From Deltaproteobacteria bacterium (lineage in GTDB: Bacteria > Desulfobacterota > Desulfobacteria > Desulfobacterales > Desulfosarcinaceae): DNA of 37,804 bases. Made by a program: the position numbers and the translations under genes. Where the stretch lies: the NCBI GenBank assembly GCA_020444075.1, contig JAHLLR010000051.1:1-37804 (forward strand). Direction: 5' to 3'. Positions 17,737 through 26,144 of the stretch are shown here, in pieces. Within the stretch, counting starts at the first letter, position 1, and each line of letters starts with the position of its first letter. The notes under the pieces were generated by a model that saw nothing but the letters and a program-made list of their open reading frames with translations, searched no databases and was not told the DNA's origin.

Positions 17737-18661
17737 CGGCGTTCAGTCTTTCCAGGATTTCTCCAGCACCCATAGCCAGCAGTGCTTCGGCCAGTTCCAG
17801 GCCGATCTGTTCGCTTCGGGTTTCGGGGCCGGTTCGTGATTGTTTGATTTGATGGGATCCATCCACATCGCAGACCAGGCCGGTGAGGGTGTATCCGTTT
17901 CCGTCGATACGTCCGTGGCCGGCAATGGGAACCTGGCAACCCCCTTCCAGCCGCTTTAAAAACGCCCGCTCACCCATCACCACCCGGCGGGTGGATAAAT
18001 CGTCCAGAAGGGCCACCACCGGCGCAATGCGCGGGTCATTTTCCCTGATCTCGATGCACAGGGCGCCCTGGCCAACGGCGGGAAGCATGACCGATTCATC
18101 CAGGGTCTGGGTGATGCGATCGCCCAGTCCCAGGCGGAGAACACCGGCAGCCGCCAGCACGATGGCATCCAGCGACTCGCTTTCCAGTTTTTTCAGGCGG
18201 GTATCCAGGTTTCCCCGCAAGGGAACAATGGTGATGTCGGGGCGCATATGAAGCAACTGGGCGGAACGGCGAAGGCTGCTGGTCCCCATCCGGGCCCCGG
18301 GCTTCAGCTGCTCAAACGGCATCCGGTTTCGGGTGATGAGGACGTCGCGGGGCTCTTCGCGCCGGGGGATCGCGCCGACACACAGACCGTCGGGGATATC
18401 GGCGGGCATGTCTTTCATGCTGTGTACCGCCAGGTCGATGCGTCCATCCAGCAGCGCCTCTTCAATTTCCTTGACGAACAGTCCCTTCCCTCCCACTTTT
18501 GCCAGCGGGACGTCGAGGATCTTGTCTCCCTTGGTTTTGATGATGGTCAGTTCGACGGTGAGATCCGGATGGCAGCCGCGGATGGCATCTTTGACCCAGT
18601 TGGCCTGCCACAGGGCCAACTGACTGCCCCGGGTGCCGATGGTAAGGGTGCCGCCGGCCAT
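17723..18661 (-). CDS. hemC: Hydroxymethylbilane synthase (porphobilinogen deaminase)
   Basis: The 312-residue enzyme polymerises four porphobilinogens. Visible marks are the N-terminal LTIGTRGSQLALWQA, KGLFVKEIEEAL, DLAVHSMKDMP, GTSSLRRSAQL, RGNLDTRLKKL and the dipyrromethane-cofactor Cys242 in RLEGGCQVPIAGHG, at the same number as in the E. coli enzyme. The frame could extend to 18706, but the ATG at 18661 gives the standard N-terminus, and its A overlaps the last base of the upstream FmdB-like gene's TGA (TGATG). That arrangement indicates termination-reinitiation. Its end overlaps cobA-hemD by 14 bases. Confidence 0.96.
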   Translation of the reverse strand: MAGGTLTIGTRGSQLALWQANWVKDAIRGCHPDLTVELTIIKTKGDKILDVPLAKVGGKGLFVKEIEEALLDGRIDLAVHSMKDMPADIPDGLCVGAIPRREEPRDVLITRNRMPFEQLKPGARMGTSSLRRSAQLLHMRPDITIVPLRGNLDTRLKKLESESLDAIVLAAAGVLRLGLGDRITQTLDESVMLPAVGQGALCIEIRENDPRIAPVVALLDDLSTRRVVMGERAFLKRLEGGCQVPIAGHGRIDGNGYTLTGLVCDVDGSHQIKQSRTGPETRSEQIGLELAEALLAMGAGEILERLNADAQY

Positions 18662-18894
18662 CAGTGGCCGCACCCGGCACAGCTGGATGCGCTGCACCCG
18701 GAGCATGACGAGGATGATGCCGACGAACTCACGGTCTGGCCACCGCTGCCTTTGCTGACGAATCCGCAGGTGGACATGAGCCGGCAGACCTCGCCGGTAT
18801 TACAGGCGGGACACTGGTCCGGCTCGCTGCCGCCCAGCACCAGGTATTCGAAATCGTGACCGCATCCGTTGCAGTGGTACTCATAGATGGGCAT
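18661..18894 (-). CDS. FmdB-family zinc-ribbon protein
   Basis: The 77-residue protein begins MPIYEYHCNGCGHDFEYLV, the standard FmdB/CxxC zinc-ribbon start. The first knuckle is CNGC and the second is CPAC. The rest is a low-complexity Ser/Gly/Cys tail ending in SCAGCGH, which adds five more cysteines and may bind metal. FmdB proteins are often called regulatory, but their role is not firmly known. AAGGAG lies about 9 bases before the ATG. It is the first gene of the run with hemC, cobA-hemD and moaA, and its stop codon overlaps the hemC start. Longer in-frame starts up to 19014 would add residues that do not fit the family. Confidence 0.9.
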   Translation of the reverse strand: MPIYEYHCNGCGHDFEYLVLGGSEPDQCPACNTGEVCRLMSTCGFVSKGSGGQTVSSSASSSSCSGCSASSCAGCGH

Positions 18895-19192
18895 GGAACG
18901 TTTACTCCTTTTTAATGATCGTGAAAAATTTTTATTGACCTCTATCCGCAGGAAGCCACGGTGAAGCGTAACCGCCACGCGCATGGGTTCCCAAGGGATT
19001 CGATCGAGCAACATGGCTTGGCCACCCGCACGCTTTCCACAATTTCAGGTAGCGGGCAATGATCCTGCTATCGCAGGGCGATTGATCCGGCGGACGTTTA
19101 AAAATAAGCACGGAAGTATCCTTCACAACCTCCAGCAGCCAAGCTTGATAATATCATCACCATTTGGCAGCGGCGGTGTTTCGACCATCTTC
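18895..19192. other. Intergenic region before the fmdB-hemC operon
   Basis: About 298 bases between two minus-strand genes. Apart from the Shine-Dalgarno and an A/T-rich stretch at 18905-18940 that could hold the fmdB promoter, I see no gene, RNA or clear terminator. Confidence 0.4.
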
Positions 19193-20548
19193 TCAGGAGG
19201 CTTTGGATGCCATCATACGGTCCTGAGTCTCTTCGATCTGCGACTGGCTGTCATGGCCTAAGGCTGCGGCCAGTTCAAACTCGGCCAGCGCATGGTCCAG
19301 CCTCCCCTGGTTCAGGTAAACGTGGCCCAGACGGTGTCTGAACAGACCGTTGTCCGGGGATAATCGGACACTTTGTTCGCACAGCACCGAAGCCACATCC
19401 AGGCTCTCCCGCCGCTCGATATAGAGCCGGCCCAGAAGCGACAGCGATTCCGCATCGCCCGGGTTGATTTTTACAGCGCTCTTGTATGCCTGGATGGCTT
19501 CCCTGGTCAACCCCAGTTTATCCAGGCAGGCCCCGAAGCTTTTAAAAGCGGCGCCGGATCGGTTGTTTGCCCGGGTGGCGGCTTCCAGGTAGGGTCGGGC
19601 TTTTGTAGCTTCACCCATCTCAATATACACCTGGCCGATGTGAAAGATTACTTCGAAAACGTCTGGCTCCCGGGCATCGGCCTCCAGAAAGCATGCCAGC
19701 GCTGCCTCCCGATTTCCTGTGAGCAGAAGGATATAGCCTTTGTTGTAGATGGCCATCACTTCCTCCGGGGCCAGCCATATTGCATTCTCAAAGGCGGACA
19801 GGGCATTGCTGTAATCCTTCAATACGCCATGGCATACCCCCAGGCTGTTATGCAGGTTCACGTCCGCCGGATCGAGCAGCAATCCTTTTTTGTATTCTTC
19901 GATGGCACCGGTGATGTCTCCTGCCTGATAGTGGCGGTCACCGCTGATGTTCAGACTCACCGCATCGAAGACGGTAATGGTGCCGGGGCCGAAAAAACCG
20001 GCATGTTCGAGTGCTTTTTCCGCATTTTCGACAATTTGAGTGCGGGCGTAGTTTATGGTTGGATAAGCGGCGACACCGAAGGTAAATGGCGGGCTATTCT
20101 CCTCGGGGAAAGCGTCCAACAGCTCTTGGGCCAGCACTTGACCGTCACCGGCGGTGTGGTGAGGAAACACGCCGATGAATCGATCAGGAGCTATCTTTGC
20201 CCAGGTTCCCTTATGTGTCCGGCAATGTGCGGCAATGGATATCACTGCATCTTCCGGAATGCCTGGTTCTTGAGGGTTGTCCGTTTTTACCCCGGCCGCC
20301 CGGTCAATCCTGACTGCGATAGCGCACAGCGAGGAAGCGGATGCCATGCAGGTGTCGATGGCGTGAATCAACCCCTGTCGGTCCAGCATGTCGGAGAAGT
20401 GGGCATCGGCGTGGGGGGCGGCGGCATCGTCCCGGCTGGTCAATGCGTTAGGTGTATTGCCGGAATCGATGACGCCATCGGAAGGAGAGAAGAGGAATTC
20501 TTGTGTCGTGCTTCGATTTTTAAATAAATCCGAGGAGTGTCTTGCCAT
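19193..20548 (-). CDS. Degenerate GGDEF-like domain + TPR-repeat protein
   Basis: The protein is about 451 residues. The region around residues 65-215 is laid out like a GGDEF domain, with an IDTCMASASSLCAIAVRID strand, WAKIAPDRFIGVFP where GGDEF would be, FTFGVAAYP, and NAEKALEHAGFFGPGTITVFD near its end. The catalytic GGDEF itself is missing, so diguanylate cyclase activity is unlikely and it may instead be a binding or scaffold domain. Residues about 218-440 are at least six TPR repeats, such as YQAGDITGAIEEYKKGLLLDPADV and later copies. There is no signal peptide. The start at 20548 has GGAAGG 7 bases upstream and lies 4 bases after the selA stop, so it is coupled to selA. A longer start at 20602 would overlap selA. 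Confidence 0.82.
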   Translation of the reverse strand: MARHSSDLFKNRSTTQEFLFSPSDGVIDSGNTPNALTSRDDAAAPHADAHFSDMLDRQGLIHAIDTCMASASSLCAIAVRIDRAAGVKTDNPQEPGIPEDAVISIAAHCRTHKGTWAKIAPDRFIGVFPHHTAGDGQVLAQELLDAFPEENSPPFTFGVAAYPTINYARTQIVENAEKALEHAGFFGPGTITVFDAVSLNISGDRHYQAGDITGAIEEYKKGLLLDPADVNLHNSLGVCHGVLKDYSNALSAFENAIWLAPEEVMAIYNKGYILLLTGNREAALACFLEADAREPDVFEVIFHIGQVYIEMGEATKARPYLEAATRANNRSGAAFKSFGACLDKLGLTREAIQAYKSAVKINPGDAESLSLLGRLYIERRESLDVASVLCEQSVRLSPDNGLFRHRLGHVYLNQGRLDHALAEFELAAALGHDSQSQIEETQDRMMASKAS

Positions 20549-20552
20549 CCAT

Positions 20553-21980
20553 TCACCTTCCCTGGGTGCGGTCGGCCAGCATGTCTGCAAAGGCCTTTTC
20601 AATAATATCCGACTCTTCTTCCTGCAGGGTCCGGGGGTCCATGATGAACCGGTCGTTTTCGATTCTGCCGATAATGGGCGGATTGCTGTTGCGCATCCAC
20701 CGTTCTATGGCATTGGCGGAAATGCCGCCTACTGTAATTCCCAGGCAGCGACTGGGCAGGTCCAGCATCGGCAGGGAACCGCCTCCGGCTTTTGAGGAAA
20801 AATCCAGCAGTTCCACCGTGAGCCGTTCGCCGGATACCCGCTCAAGACGGGATTTTAATTCCGCGGCCCGTGCCTGGATGACGGTCAGCGGCAGCGTGAG
20901 CATCCTCAGGGTGGGGATCTGGTGCACTGCCTGCTGTTCGTCGCGGTACAGCTGCAAGGTGGCTTCAAGGGCGGCCAGGGTCATTTTGTCGATGCGCAGG
21001 GCCCGGGTCAGCGGATTGGCTTTGATCCGGTCGATGTGCGGCTTGCCGCCCAGAATGATACCTGCCTGGGGACCACCCAGCAGCTTATCCCCGCTGAAGG
21101 TGACTACATCCACGCCGGCGGCCAGGGATTCCTGGACGGTGGGTTCCCTGGTCAGGCCGTATTTGGAAAGATCCACCAGGGTGCCGCTTCCCAGGTCTTC
21201 CATGACAGGAATGCCATGGCGCCGACCGATCGACACAAGGTCGGGCAGGGAGACGGCGGCAGTGAATCCCACGATACTGTAGTTGCTGGTGTGGGCCTTG
21301 AGCAGCAACCCCGTCTGTTCGCCGATGGCGTTCTCGTAGTCCCGGGGGTGGGTTCGGTTGGTCGCCCCGACCTCCTTTAGAATGGCGCCGCTTTTGGCCA
21401 TGACCTCCGGAATTCGAAATGCCCCGCCGATCTCCACCAGTTCTCCTCGGGAAACAATCACCTCGCGGCCCGTAGCCAGGGTGTCCAGGCACAACAGAAC
21501 GGCTGCGGCATTGTTGTTCACGACCATGGCTGCGCGGGCTCCGCTCAACTCGCAGAGGATACCTTCCACGGCGCTGTAGCGGGAGCCGCGCCGTCCGGCT
21601 TCGAGGTCAAATTCCAGATTGGAATAGCGACTGGAGATGGCGGTCAAGTGCTCCAGCACCGAGGGTGAGAGCAGGGAGCGGCCCAGGTTGGTGTGTACCA
21701 CGACGCCGGTGGCATTGACGGTGCGTTTCAGCTTCAGGGCCATGATTCGACCGGCCCGCGCTTTTACCTCCCGCACCAGGAGGCTGCGTGAAAAGCAGCT
21801 GCTGTCCAGCGGGATTTCCGATTGTAAAATCTGGCTTCGCAGGGCATCGATGGCCGCTCGGATGGCCGGAATCAATACCGATTTAGGGATAGGGTCGAAG
21901 TGGCCGCCATCCGCTCCATATTCGAGAATGCGGTCCACGCCGGGAAGCATTTTCAACTGGGCCTGTTTGTTTTCATCCAT
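20553..21980 (-). CDS. selA: L-seryl-tRNA(Sec) selenium transferase
   Basis: The 475-residue PLP enzyme converts seryl-tRNA(Sec) to selenocysteyl-tRNA(Sec) using selenophosphate. It has the SelA N-terminal domain (KMLPGVDRILEYG), NATGVVVHTNLGRSLLS, VVNNNAAAVLLCL, SRGELVEIGGAFRIPEVM, GATNRTHPRDYE, and the PLP-lysine motif TFSGDKLLGGPQAG with Lys299. Length is normal. It implies the organism makes selenoproteins, although I find no selenoprotein gene with an internal TGA in this window. It overlaps the preceding CheD-HDOD gene by 8 bases and is followed 4 bases later by the GGDEF-TPR gene, so the three are almost surely one transcript. Confidence 0.97.
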   Translation of the reverse strand: MDENKQAQLKMLPGVDRILEYGADGGHFDPIPKSVLIPAIRAAIDALRSQILQSEIPLDSSCFSRSLLVREVKARAGRIMALKLKRTVNATGVVVHTNLGRSLLSPSVLEHLTAISSRYSNLEFDLEAGRRGSRYSAVEGILCELSGARAAMVVNNNAAAVLLCLDTLATGREVIVSRGELVEIGGAFRIPEVMAKSGAILKEVGATNRTHPRDYENAIGEQTGLLLKAHTSNYSIVGFTAAVSLPDLVSIGRRHGIPVMEDLGSGTLVDLSKYGLTREPTVQESLAAGVDVVTFSGDKLLGGPQAGIILGGKPHIDRIKANPLTRALRIDKMTLAALEATLQLYRDEQQAVHQIPTLRMLTLPLTVIQARAAELKSRLERVSGERLTVELLDFSSKAGGGSLPMLDLPSRCLGITVGGISANAIERWMRNSNPPIIGRIENDRFIMDPRTLQEEESDIIEKAFADMLADRTQGR

Positions 21981-23337
21981 GGATAGGGGGTTCCGTCGTT
22001 TCCATGGCCGGTTCGAAGACGCTTCCCGGAATCAGGTCCACGAGGTCGCATAATTGTCCGGGGGCCAGATCCAACCGAGCCAATTGGCCGGCCAGGTGGT
22101 CTGTGCCCATGCGTTCCAGTTCGAGGCCGGGGTGAAATCTGGACATGAGCAGGTCCGCCAGATAGACGATGGTGGTCAGGGGGTCGTTGTTTCTGCTCTC
22201 TTCCGGCCAGTGGTGGAATCGGATCGCATCGGTAAGGGAGACGGGCAACGACCATTTCTTTGCCAGTAATTCGCCCACACGGGCGTGATCCATGCCCAGG
22301 ACCCGGGTCTCCACATCGATAATTTCTGACTGGCGGTCCTGAAATTCACGATAGAGCATCGGGTAGACACCGGCGATATACTGGTCCAGCACCACCTTGC
22401 CGATATCGTGCAGGAGCCCGGCCGTGTAGGCGATGCCTGGGATGGCCTTGTCCGTCATGCCGGCAATCTTTTCCGCGATCATGGCTGTTCCGACGGCGTG
22501 GTGGTAAAGGCCCCCCTTGCACAGGCTATAACCGTTTCCGCTCTGGCTGTAGTAGCTTTGCACGGCGGCGGAGATGACCAGCTTGATGAACAGTTCCTGG
22601 CCGAGGAACACCAGCGCATGATCCAGCGATACCACGTCGCGGCGTTTGGTGAACATTGCCGAATTGCACAACTGAATAGTTCTGGCGCTGATGACCTGGT
22701 CTTTTTTCACCTCTTCGGCCAATTTATCGATACGGTAGGATTCATCCTTGATGATCCGCAGCACCTTCAGGGCCACCTGGGGAATGGGCCGGATGGATTC
22801 GATGGCTTGTTGGACGTCCGGAAATACCGGTGACGATTCGCCGGCATCCCTATCCACCTTATCGAATCCGGCCGGCCGGATGCGGCATTGCCAGCGTTGC
22901 ATGTTCAGCTCAATGCAGCAGGTGAAAAAACCGCCGGTTTCCGACTGCACCACGGTAATGCCTTCCGCAGTCAGTGCCGCCAGAGCTTTTTCCGCGGTTC
23001 TGCCACCGATATCCAGGTTCATGTCCTGGGAGGTCAGTGGACCCACCAGGGCGCCGCCGGCGATAACCGCCTGCATGTTTTCACGGGTGGCGCCCTGATC
23101 GAACAACTGCTTCAAAAACAAGGGAGTACAGGTGGTCGCATATTTTTCAGGCTGATCCACGCTCCAGGGACTGACCGGTTCCGGCAGCAGCAGGTGGATC
23201 AGTCCCCCGACACCGGCATTCGCATCGAACACGGCCACTCCGACGCAGGTACCTAAAAAAGCCTGAAGCAGCCTAGGTTGCGTGTGGCCGACTTCGAAAG
23301 AGCCCGAGGCCACGTGATATTTTTTTAATATTCCCAT
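21973..23337 (-). CDS. CheD-HDOD fusion protein
   Basis: The 454-residue protein begins with a CheD domain (about 1-160). Its catalytic Cys31 is in LLQAFLGTCVGVAVFD and His48 is in GVGGLIHLLLP, followed by LDIGGRTAEKAL. CheD is a chemoreceptor glutamine deamidase. From about residue 190 to 400 an HDOD domain follows, with PIPQVALKVLRIIKDES, the LDHALVFLGQELFIKLVI segment and LLHDIGKVVLDQYI. The fusion suggests a signalling regulator whose CheD part may deamidate a partner or act as a protein-interaction module. AAGGAA precedes the ATG by about 7 bases. The stop overlaps selA by 8 bases. A candidate promoter, TTGAAA-18-GACATA-like on the minus strand, lies near 23377-23406. Confidence 0.92.
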   Translation of the reverse strand: MGILKKYHVASGSFEVGHTQPRLLQAFLGTCVGVAVFDANAGVGGLIHLLLPEPVSPWSVDQPEKYATTCTPLFLKQLFDQGATRENMQAVIAGGALVGPLTSQDMNLDIGGRTAEKALAALTAEGITVVQSETGGFFTCCIELNMQRWQCRIRPAGFDKVDRDAGESSPVFPDVQQAIESIRPIPQVALKVLRIIKDESYRIDKLAEEVKKDQVISARTIQLCNSAMFTKRRDVVSLDHALVFLGQELFIKLVISAAVQSYYSQSGNGYSLCKGGLYHHAVGTAMIAEKIAGMTDKAIPGIAYTAGLLHDIGKVVLDQYIAGVYPMLYREFQDRQSEIIDVETRVLGMDHARVGELLAKKWSLPVSLTDAIRFHHWPEESRNNDPLTTIVYLADLLMSRFHPGLELERMGTDHLAGQLARLDLAPGQLCDLVDLIPGSVFEPAMETTEPPIHG

Positions 23338-23376
23338 TACGGGTTTCCTTCTGTTTGATCTAATTTCTAACCGTAA

Positions 23377-23406
23377 GACATACCATTATTATTGTGCTGT
23401 TTTCAA
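23377..23406 (-). promoter_or_regulatory. Possible promoter for the CheD-HDOD/selA operon
   Basis: On the minus strand TTGAAA (23406-23401) is followed after 18 bases by TATGTC (23382-23377). The -10 is poor, so this is a tentative call. Confidence 0.3.
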
Positions 23407-23503
23407 CCATGGGATCACCTTTTTCCAACTCGGCCTGCCCGCAATCCGATATACGGGAAGGCCTTGCCGCGGAAGGGCCTTTTGAGGGTAAGGGCTTTGG
23501 GCA

Positions 23504-23532
23504 TTGACAGGGCAAAGGATTTAACCTACAAG
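23504..23532 (+). promoter_or_regulatory. Promoter of the cobalamin operon
   Basis: A perfect TTGACA at 23504-23509 is followed after 17 bases by TACAAG at 23527-23532. The predicted start at about 23540 coincides with the first bases of the cobalamin riboswitch, which supports the call despite the imperfect -10. Confidence 0.6.
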
Positions 23533-23540
23533 CGGGGATA

Positions 23541-23718
23541 AAGGTGCGTTTCGCTTAATAGGGAATCCCGTGAAAACCGGGAGCGGTCCCGCCGCTGTAA
23601 CCCCTGTCCCTTTCAACTGATCGAAGGGAGTCCGTCGAGCCATAGGCCACTGTTCCGGGATACCGGTGTGGGAAGGCGCTCAACGGATCGGGGAAGCCAG
23701 AAGACCTGCCTTGCACGG
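23541..23718 (+). ncRNA. Cobalamin (B12) riboswitch
   Basis: This is the adenosylcobalamin/cobalamin-element aptamer. It shows the 5' segment with AATAGGGAATCCCGTGAAA, the AGCGGTCCCGCCGCTGTAA junction, a GCCACTG segment, GGGAAGGCG, and the B12 box AGCCAGAAGACCTGCC at 23695-23710. The 5' GTGC (23544-23547) pairs with GCAC (23713-23716) to close it. It lies upstream of cbiK and the uptake/biosynthesis genes and is followed by an intrinsic terminator, so high cobalamin should reduce read-through into the operon. Confidence 0.97.
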
Positions 23719-23788
23719 GTGCCGGAGAACCCTTCTTGGAAAAGCGTTCTCGGCCATTCACATATTGAGGGCCAAGTAAACTGGGTGC

Positions 23789-23831
23789 AACCCTTCAAAC
23801 CGACGGACAGGTTTGAAGGGTTTTTGTTTTT
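23789..23831 (+). terminator. Intrinsic terminator of the cobalamin riboswitch
   Basis: A perfect 13-bp stem, AACCCTTCAAACC with GGTTTGAAGGGTT, around an 8-base loop is followed by a T-rich tract (TTTTTGTTTTT). It sits about 70 bases after the aptamer and about 175 bases before cbiK, which fits transcriptional control by the riboswitch. A possible competing GGGTGCAACCC hairpin at 23783-23793 overlaps its left arm. Confidence 0.9.
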
Positions 23832-24005
23832 GGACTCGATATGGCCGGGCGGTTGCCTGCGGAACGGCGGGCATACGGAGACTTCGCCAGATGGCAGCGG
23901 CAGGGAAAGTCAGGTCGAACCGGCAGCGGGCGCACGTTCCGCTCACAGGGAGCGGACCCTTGGTTGGAAATTCATGGAAGATAAGGGGTTGAAAGGAGAA
24001 AGACG

Positions 24006-24995
24006 ATGTTCCAGCGTGCAGCCTTCGTTATGTTGATCAATGTGCTTTTTGTCCTTGTGGCGCCCTTTCCGGTTTGGGCCGGTGGCGGCGGCACCGCTGC
24101 CCGGGAGGGCGCGGCCATTGTCCTGGCCAGTTTCGGGACCACCGTACCCGAGGCTGTCGGTTCGATCATCAATATTAAAAAACGGGTGGAACATGCCTTT
24201 CCGGATACCCCTGTGAAAATAACCTTTACCTCCAACATTGTCCGTTCGGTGTGGCGGAAACGACAGGTGGACGCGCAAAAATGGCTGGATCAGGGCATCC
24301 CCAAAGAGGTGCTTTATGTGAAAAACATCGTCGCCACCATCGGCGATCTCCTGGAGTCGGGCTATAAGGACATCATCGTCCAGCCCACCCATATGTTTTA
24401 CATGGAACAGTCCTATGATTTAGAACAGTATGTCAATGCGTTGAGCGGCATCCGCACCATGAAGGCCAAGTGGCAGCCATTCGGCAGGCTGGTGATGGGA
24501 CGCCCGGCACTGGGCCGGCCGGGATCCGTTCACGATTATTGCCAGGACCTGGAAAAAGCCGTTGCCATTTTAGAGGGTGATGTGCGTCTGGCCCGCAGGG
24601 AAGCCGCCATGCTGGTCTATATGGGCCACGGGAACGAACATTGGCCCACGGGTATTTACGCGGAGTTCGCCCATCAGATGCACCAACTATATCCGGATGT
24701 CGTCACCTGTGTGGGGGTGGTGGAGGGATTCCCGGGGATCGACCAGGTGTCAGACTGCCTGAAGGCTTTTAAAAAGGGGAAAGTGGTTCTTAAGCCCTTT
24801 ATGATCGTCGCCGGCGACCATGCCATGAACGATATGGCCGGCGATGAGGCGGACTCCTGGAAAAGTGTCCTCACCCGGGCGGGTTTCGACGTGATGCCGG
24901 TGCTCGAAGGCCTGGGCTCCAACGATGCCTTTGCGGACATCTTCGTGTCCCACATCAAGGATGCGGCCAATGATGCCGGCATCGCGTTGAAATAG
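24006..24995 (+). CDS. cbiK: Exported sirohydrochlorin cobaltochelatase (CbiK, periplasmic type)
   Basis: The 329-residue protein inserts cobalt (or iron) into sirohydrochlorin. A signal peptide is visible: basic start, hydrophobic VMLINVLFVLVAP, and a likely cleavage after VWA near residue 25. The mature protein shows LASFGTTVPEA, QPTHMFYMEQ, the first catalytic His208 in VYMGHGNEHWP, and the second His272 in VAGDHAMNDMAGDEADSW. These match class II chelatases (CbiK). The exported form is known from Desulfovibrio vulgaris (CbiKP), where it also neighbours an ABC importer. AAAGGAG precedes the ATG. It is the first gene after the cobalamin riboswitch. I could not verify whether the additional heme-binding His of the D. 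vulgaris protein is conserved. Confidence 0.95.
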   Translation: MFQRAAFVMLINVLFVLVAPFPVWAGGGGTAAREGAAIVLASFGTTVPEAVGSIINIKKRVEHAFPDTPVKITFTSNIVRSVWRKRQVDAQKWLDQGIPKEVLYVKNIVATIGDLLESGYKDIIVQPTHMFYMEQSYDLEQYVNALSGIRTMKAKWQPFGRLVMGRPALGRPGSVHDYCQDLEKAVAILEGDVRLARREAAMLVYMGHGNEHWPTGIYAEFAHQMHQLYPDVVTCVGVVEGFPGIDQVSDCLKAFKKGKVVLKPFMIVAGDHAMNDMAGDEADSWKSVLTRAGFDVMPVLEGLGSNDAFADIFVSHIKDAANDAGIALK

Positions 24996-25077
24996 GACCG
25001 ACCTGATAAAACAGCCGACCCGATGCGTTCCGGGGACCGGGCGCAGGGGGAAAGCACGGGTAAAAGTTTAAACCACC

Positions 25078-26142
25078 ATGTTAAATGCCTCTTCCAATAA
25101 TTCTTCCCATCGTCTGCAGAACCACAGCCTTCTCATGGCCGGTCTGTTGGCCCTGGCATTGCTGATGACCGTCAGCCTGTCGGCGGGAATGGGATATATG
25201 AAGATCGCCTGGGCGGATGTGCTGCGGGTGGTGGGCGGCAGCCTGACGGGAAATGCGGGGCTGATCGGCGACGTGGACGAGTTGACCCGGGTCATCGTCA
25301 TGGAGGTTCGTCTGCCGCGCATCCTCACTGCCGCCGCCGTGGGCGGCGGGCTGGCCCTGTGCGGAGTGGTTTTCCAGGGCATTCTACTCAACCCCCTGGC
25401 CGATCCTTACACCTTGGGGGTTTCTGCCGGCGCCGCCTTTGGCGCCGCCCTGGCATTGCTGTTCAATCTGACCGTGGCGGGGATCTACAGTGTGCCGGTA
25501 TGTGCATTTATCGGGGCGGCCGCCACGCTGGTCCTGGTCGTCTACCTATCCTCTTCTGCAGGTGGCGCCAATGCCAACAACCTGATCCTTTCGGGCATCA
25601 TCGTGGCGGCCATCCTTTCCGCCGGCATCAGTTTCCTGAAGTTCGTGGCCGATGAGCAGGTGTCGGTGATCATTTTCTGGCTCATGGGCAGTTTTGCTTC
25701 GAAAACCTGGATCGATGCGGGCCTGTCCGGCACCTTTCTCCTCGTCGGCCTGTTGGTGTTCCTTTTTTACGCCCGCGATCTGAACCTGCTGTGTCTGGGG
25801 CGGCGGACAGCTGCATCACTGGGCGTGGACGCCCGTCGGGTTCCGTGGATCCTTCTCGTTACGGCCTCGCTGGTGGCGGCAGCCTGCGTGTCCGTTTCGG
25901 GCATCATCGGTTTCGTGGGCCTTCTGGTGCCCCACATGATGCGTGCCCTGGTCGGGCCGGACAACCGTCGCCTGCTGCCCCTGTCCCTTTTCAGCGGGGC
26001 GATCCTGCTCCTGTGCGCCGATACGGTTACCCGAGCCGTGCTGCCCCATGAAATACCCATCGGGGTGCTCACGGCGCTGATCGGCGGCCCCTTTTTCTGC
26101 TACCTTTTCCGCAAACGCCAGACCGGCGGAAGGGGTTTCTGA
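25078..26142 (+). CDS. FecCD/BtuC-type ABC transporter permease
   Basis: The 354-residue protein has about nine to ten hydrophobic helices. Family motifs are VMEVRLPRILTAAAVGGGLALCGVVFQGILLNPLADPYTLGVSAGAAFG in the first half, the LGVDARRVPWILLVTASL region, and GFVGLLVPHMMRALVGPDNRRLLP near the end, the last contacting the ATPase. It forms the channel of an importer for corrinoids, heme or ferric siderophores. The riboswitch and the B12 genes around it favour a corrinoid or metal-tetrapyrrole. No good Shine-Dalgarno is seen before the ATG. The ATPase gene starts 2 bases after the stop. Confidence 0.93.
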   Translation: MLNASSNNSSHRLQNHSLLMAGLLALALLMTVSLSAGMGYMKIAWADVLRVVGGSLTGNAGLIGDVDELTRVIVMEVRLPRILTAAAVGGGLALCGVVFQGILLNPLADPYTLGVSAGAAFGAALALLFNLTVAGIYSVPVCAFIGAAATLVLVVYLSSSAGGANANNLILSGIIVAAILSAGISFLKFVADEQVSVIIFWLMGSFASKTWIDAGLSGTFLLVGLLVFLFYARDLNLLCLGRRTAASLGVDARRVPWILLVTASLVAAACVSVSGIIGFVGLLVPHMMRALVGPDNRRLLPLSLFSGAILLLCADTVTRAVLPHEIPIGVLTALIGGPFFCYLFRKRQTGGRGF

Positions 26143-26144
26143 CC

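Noticed and set aside
19373-20527. 384-codon open frame antisense to the GGDEF-TPR gene
   Set aside because: It is the mirror of a clear TPR protein and has low-complexity, Gly/Val-rich composition with no known motif.
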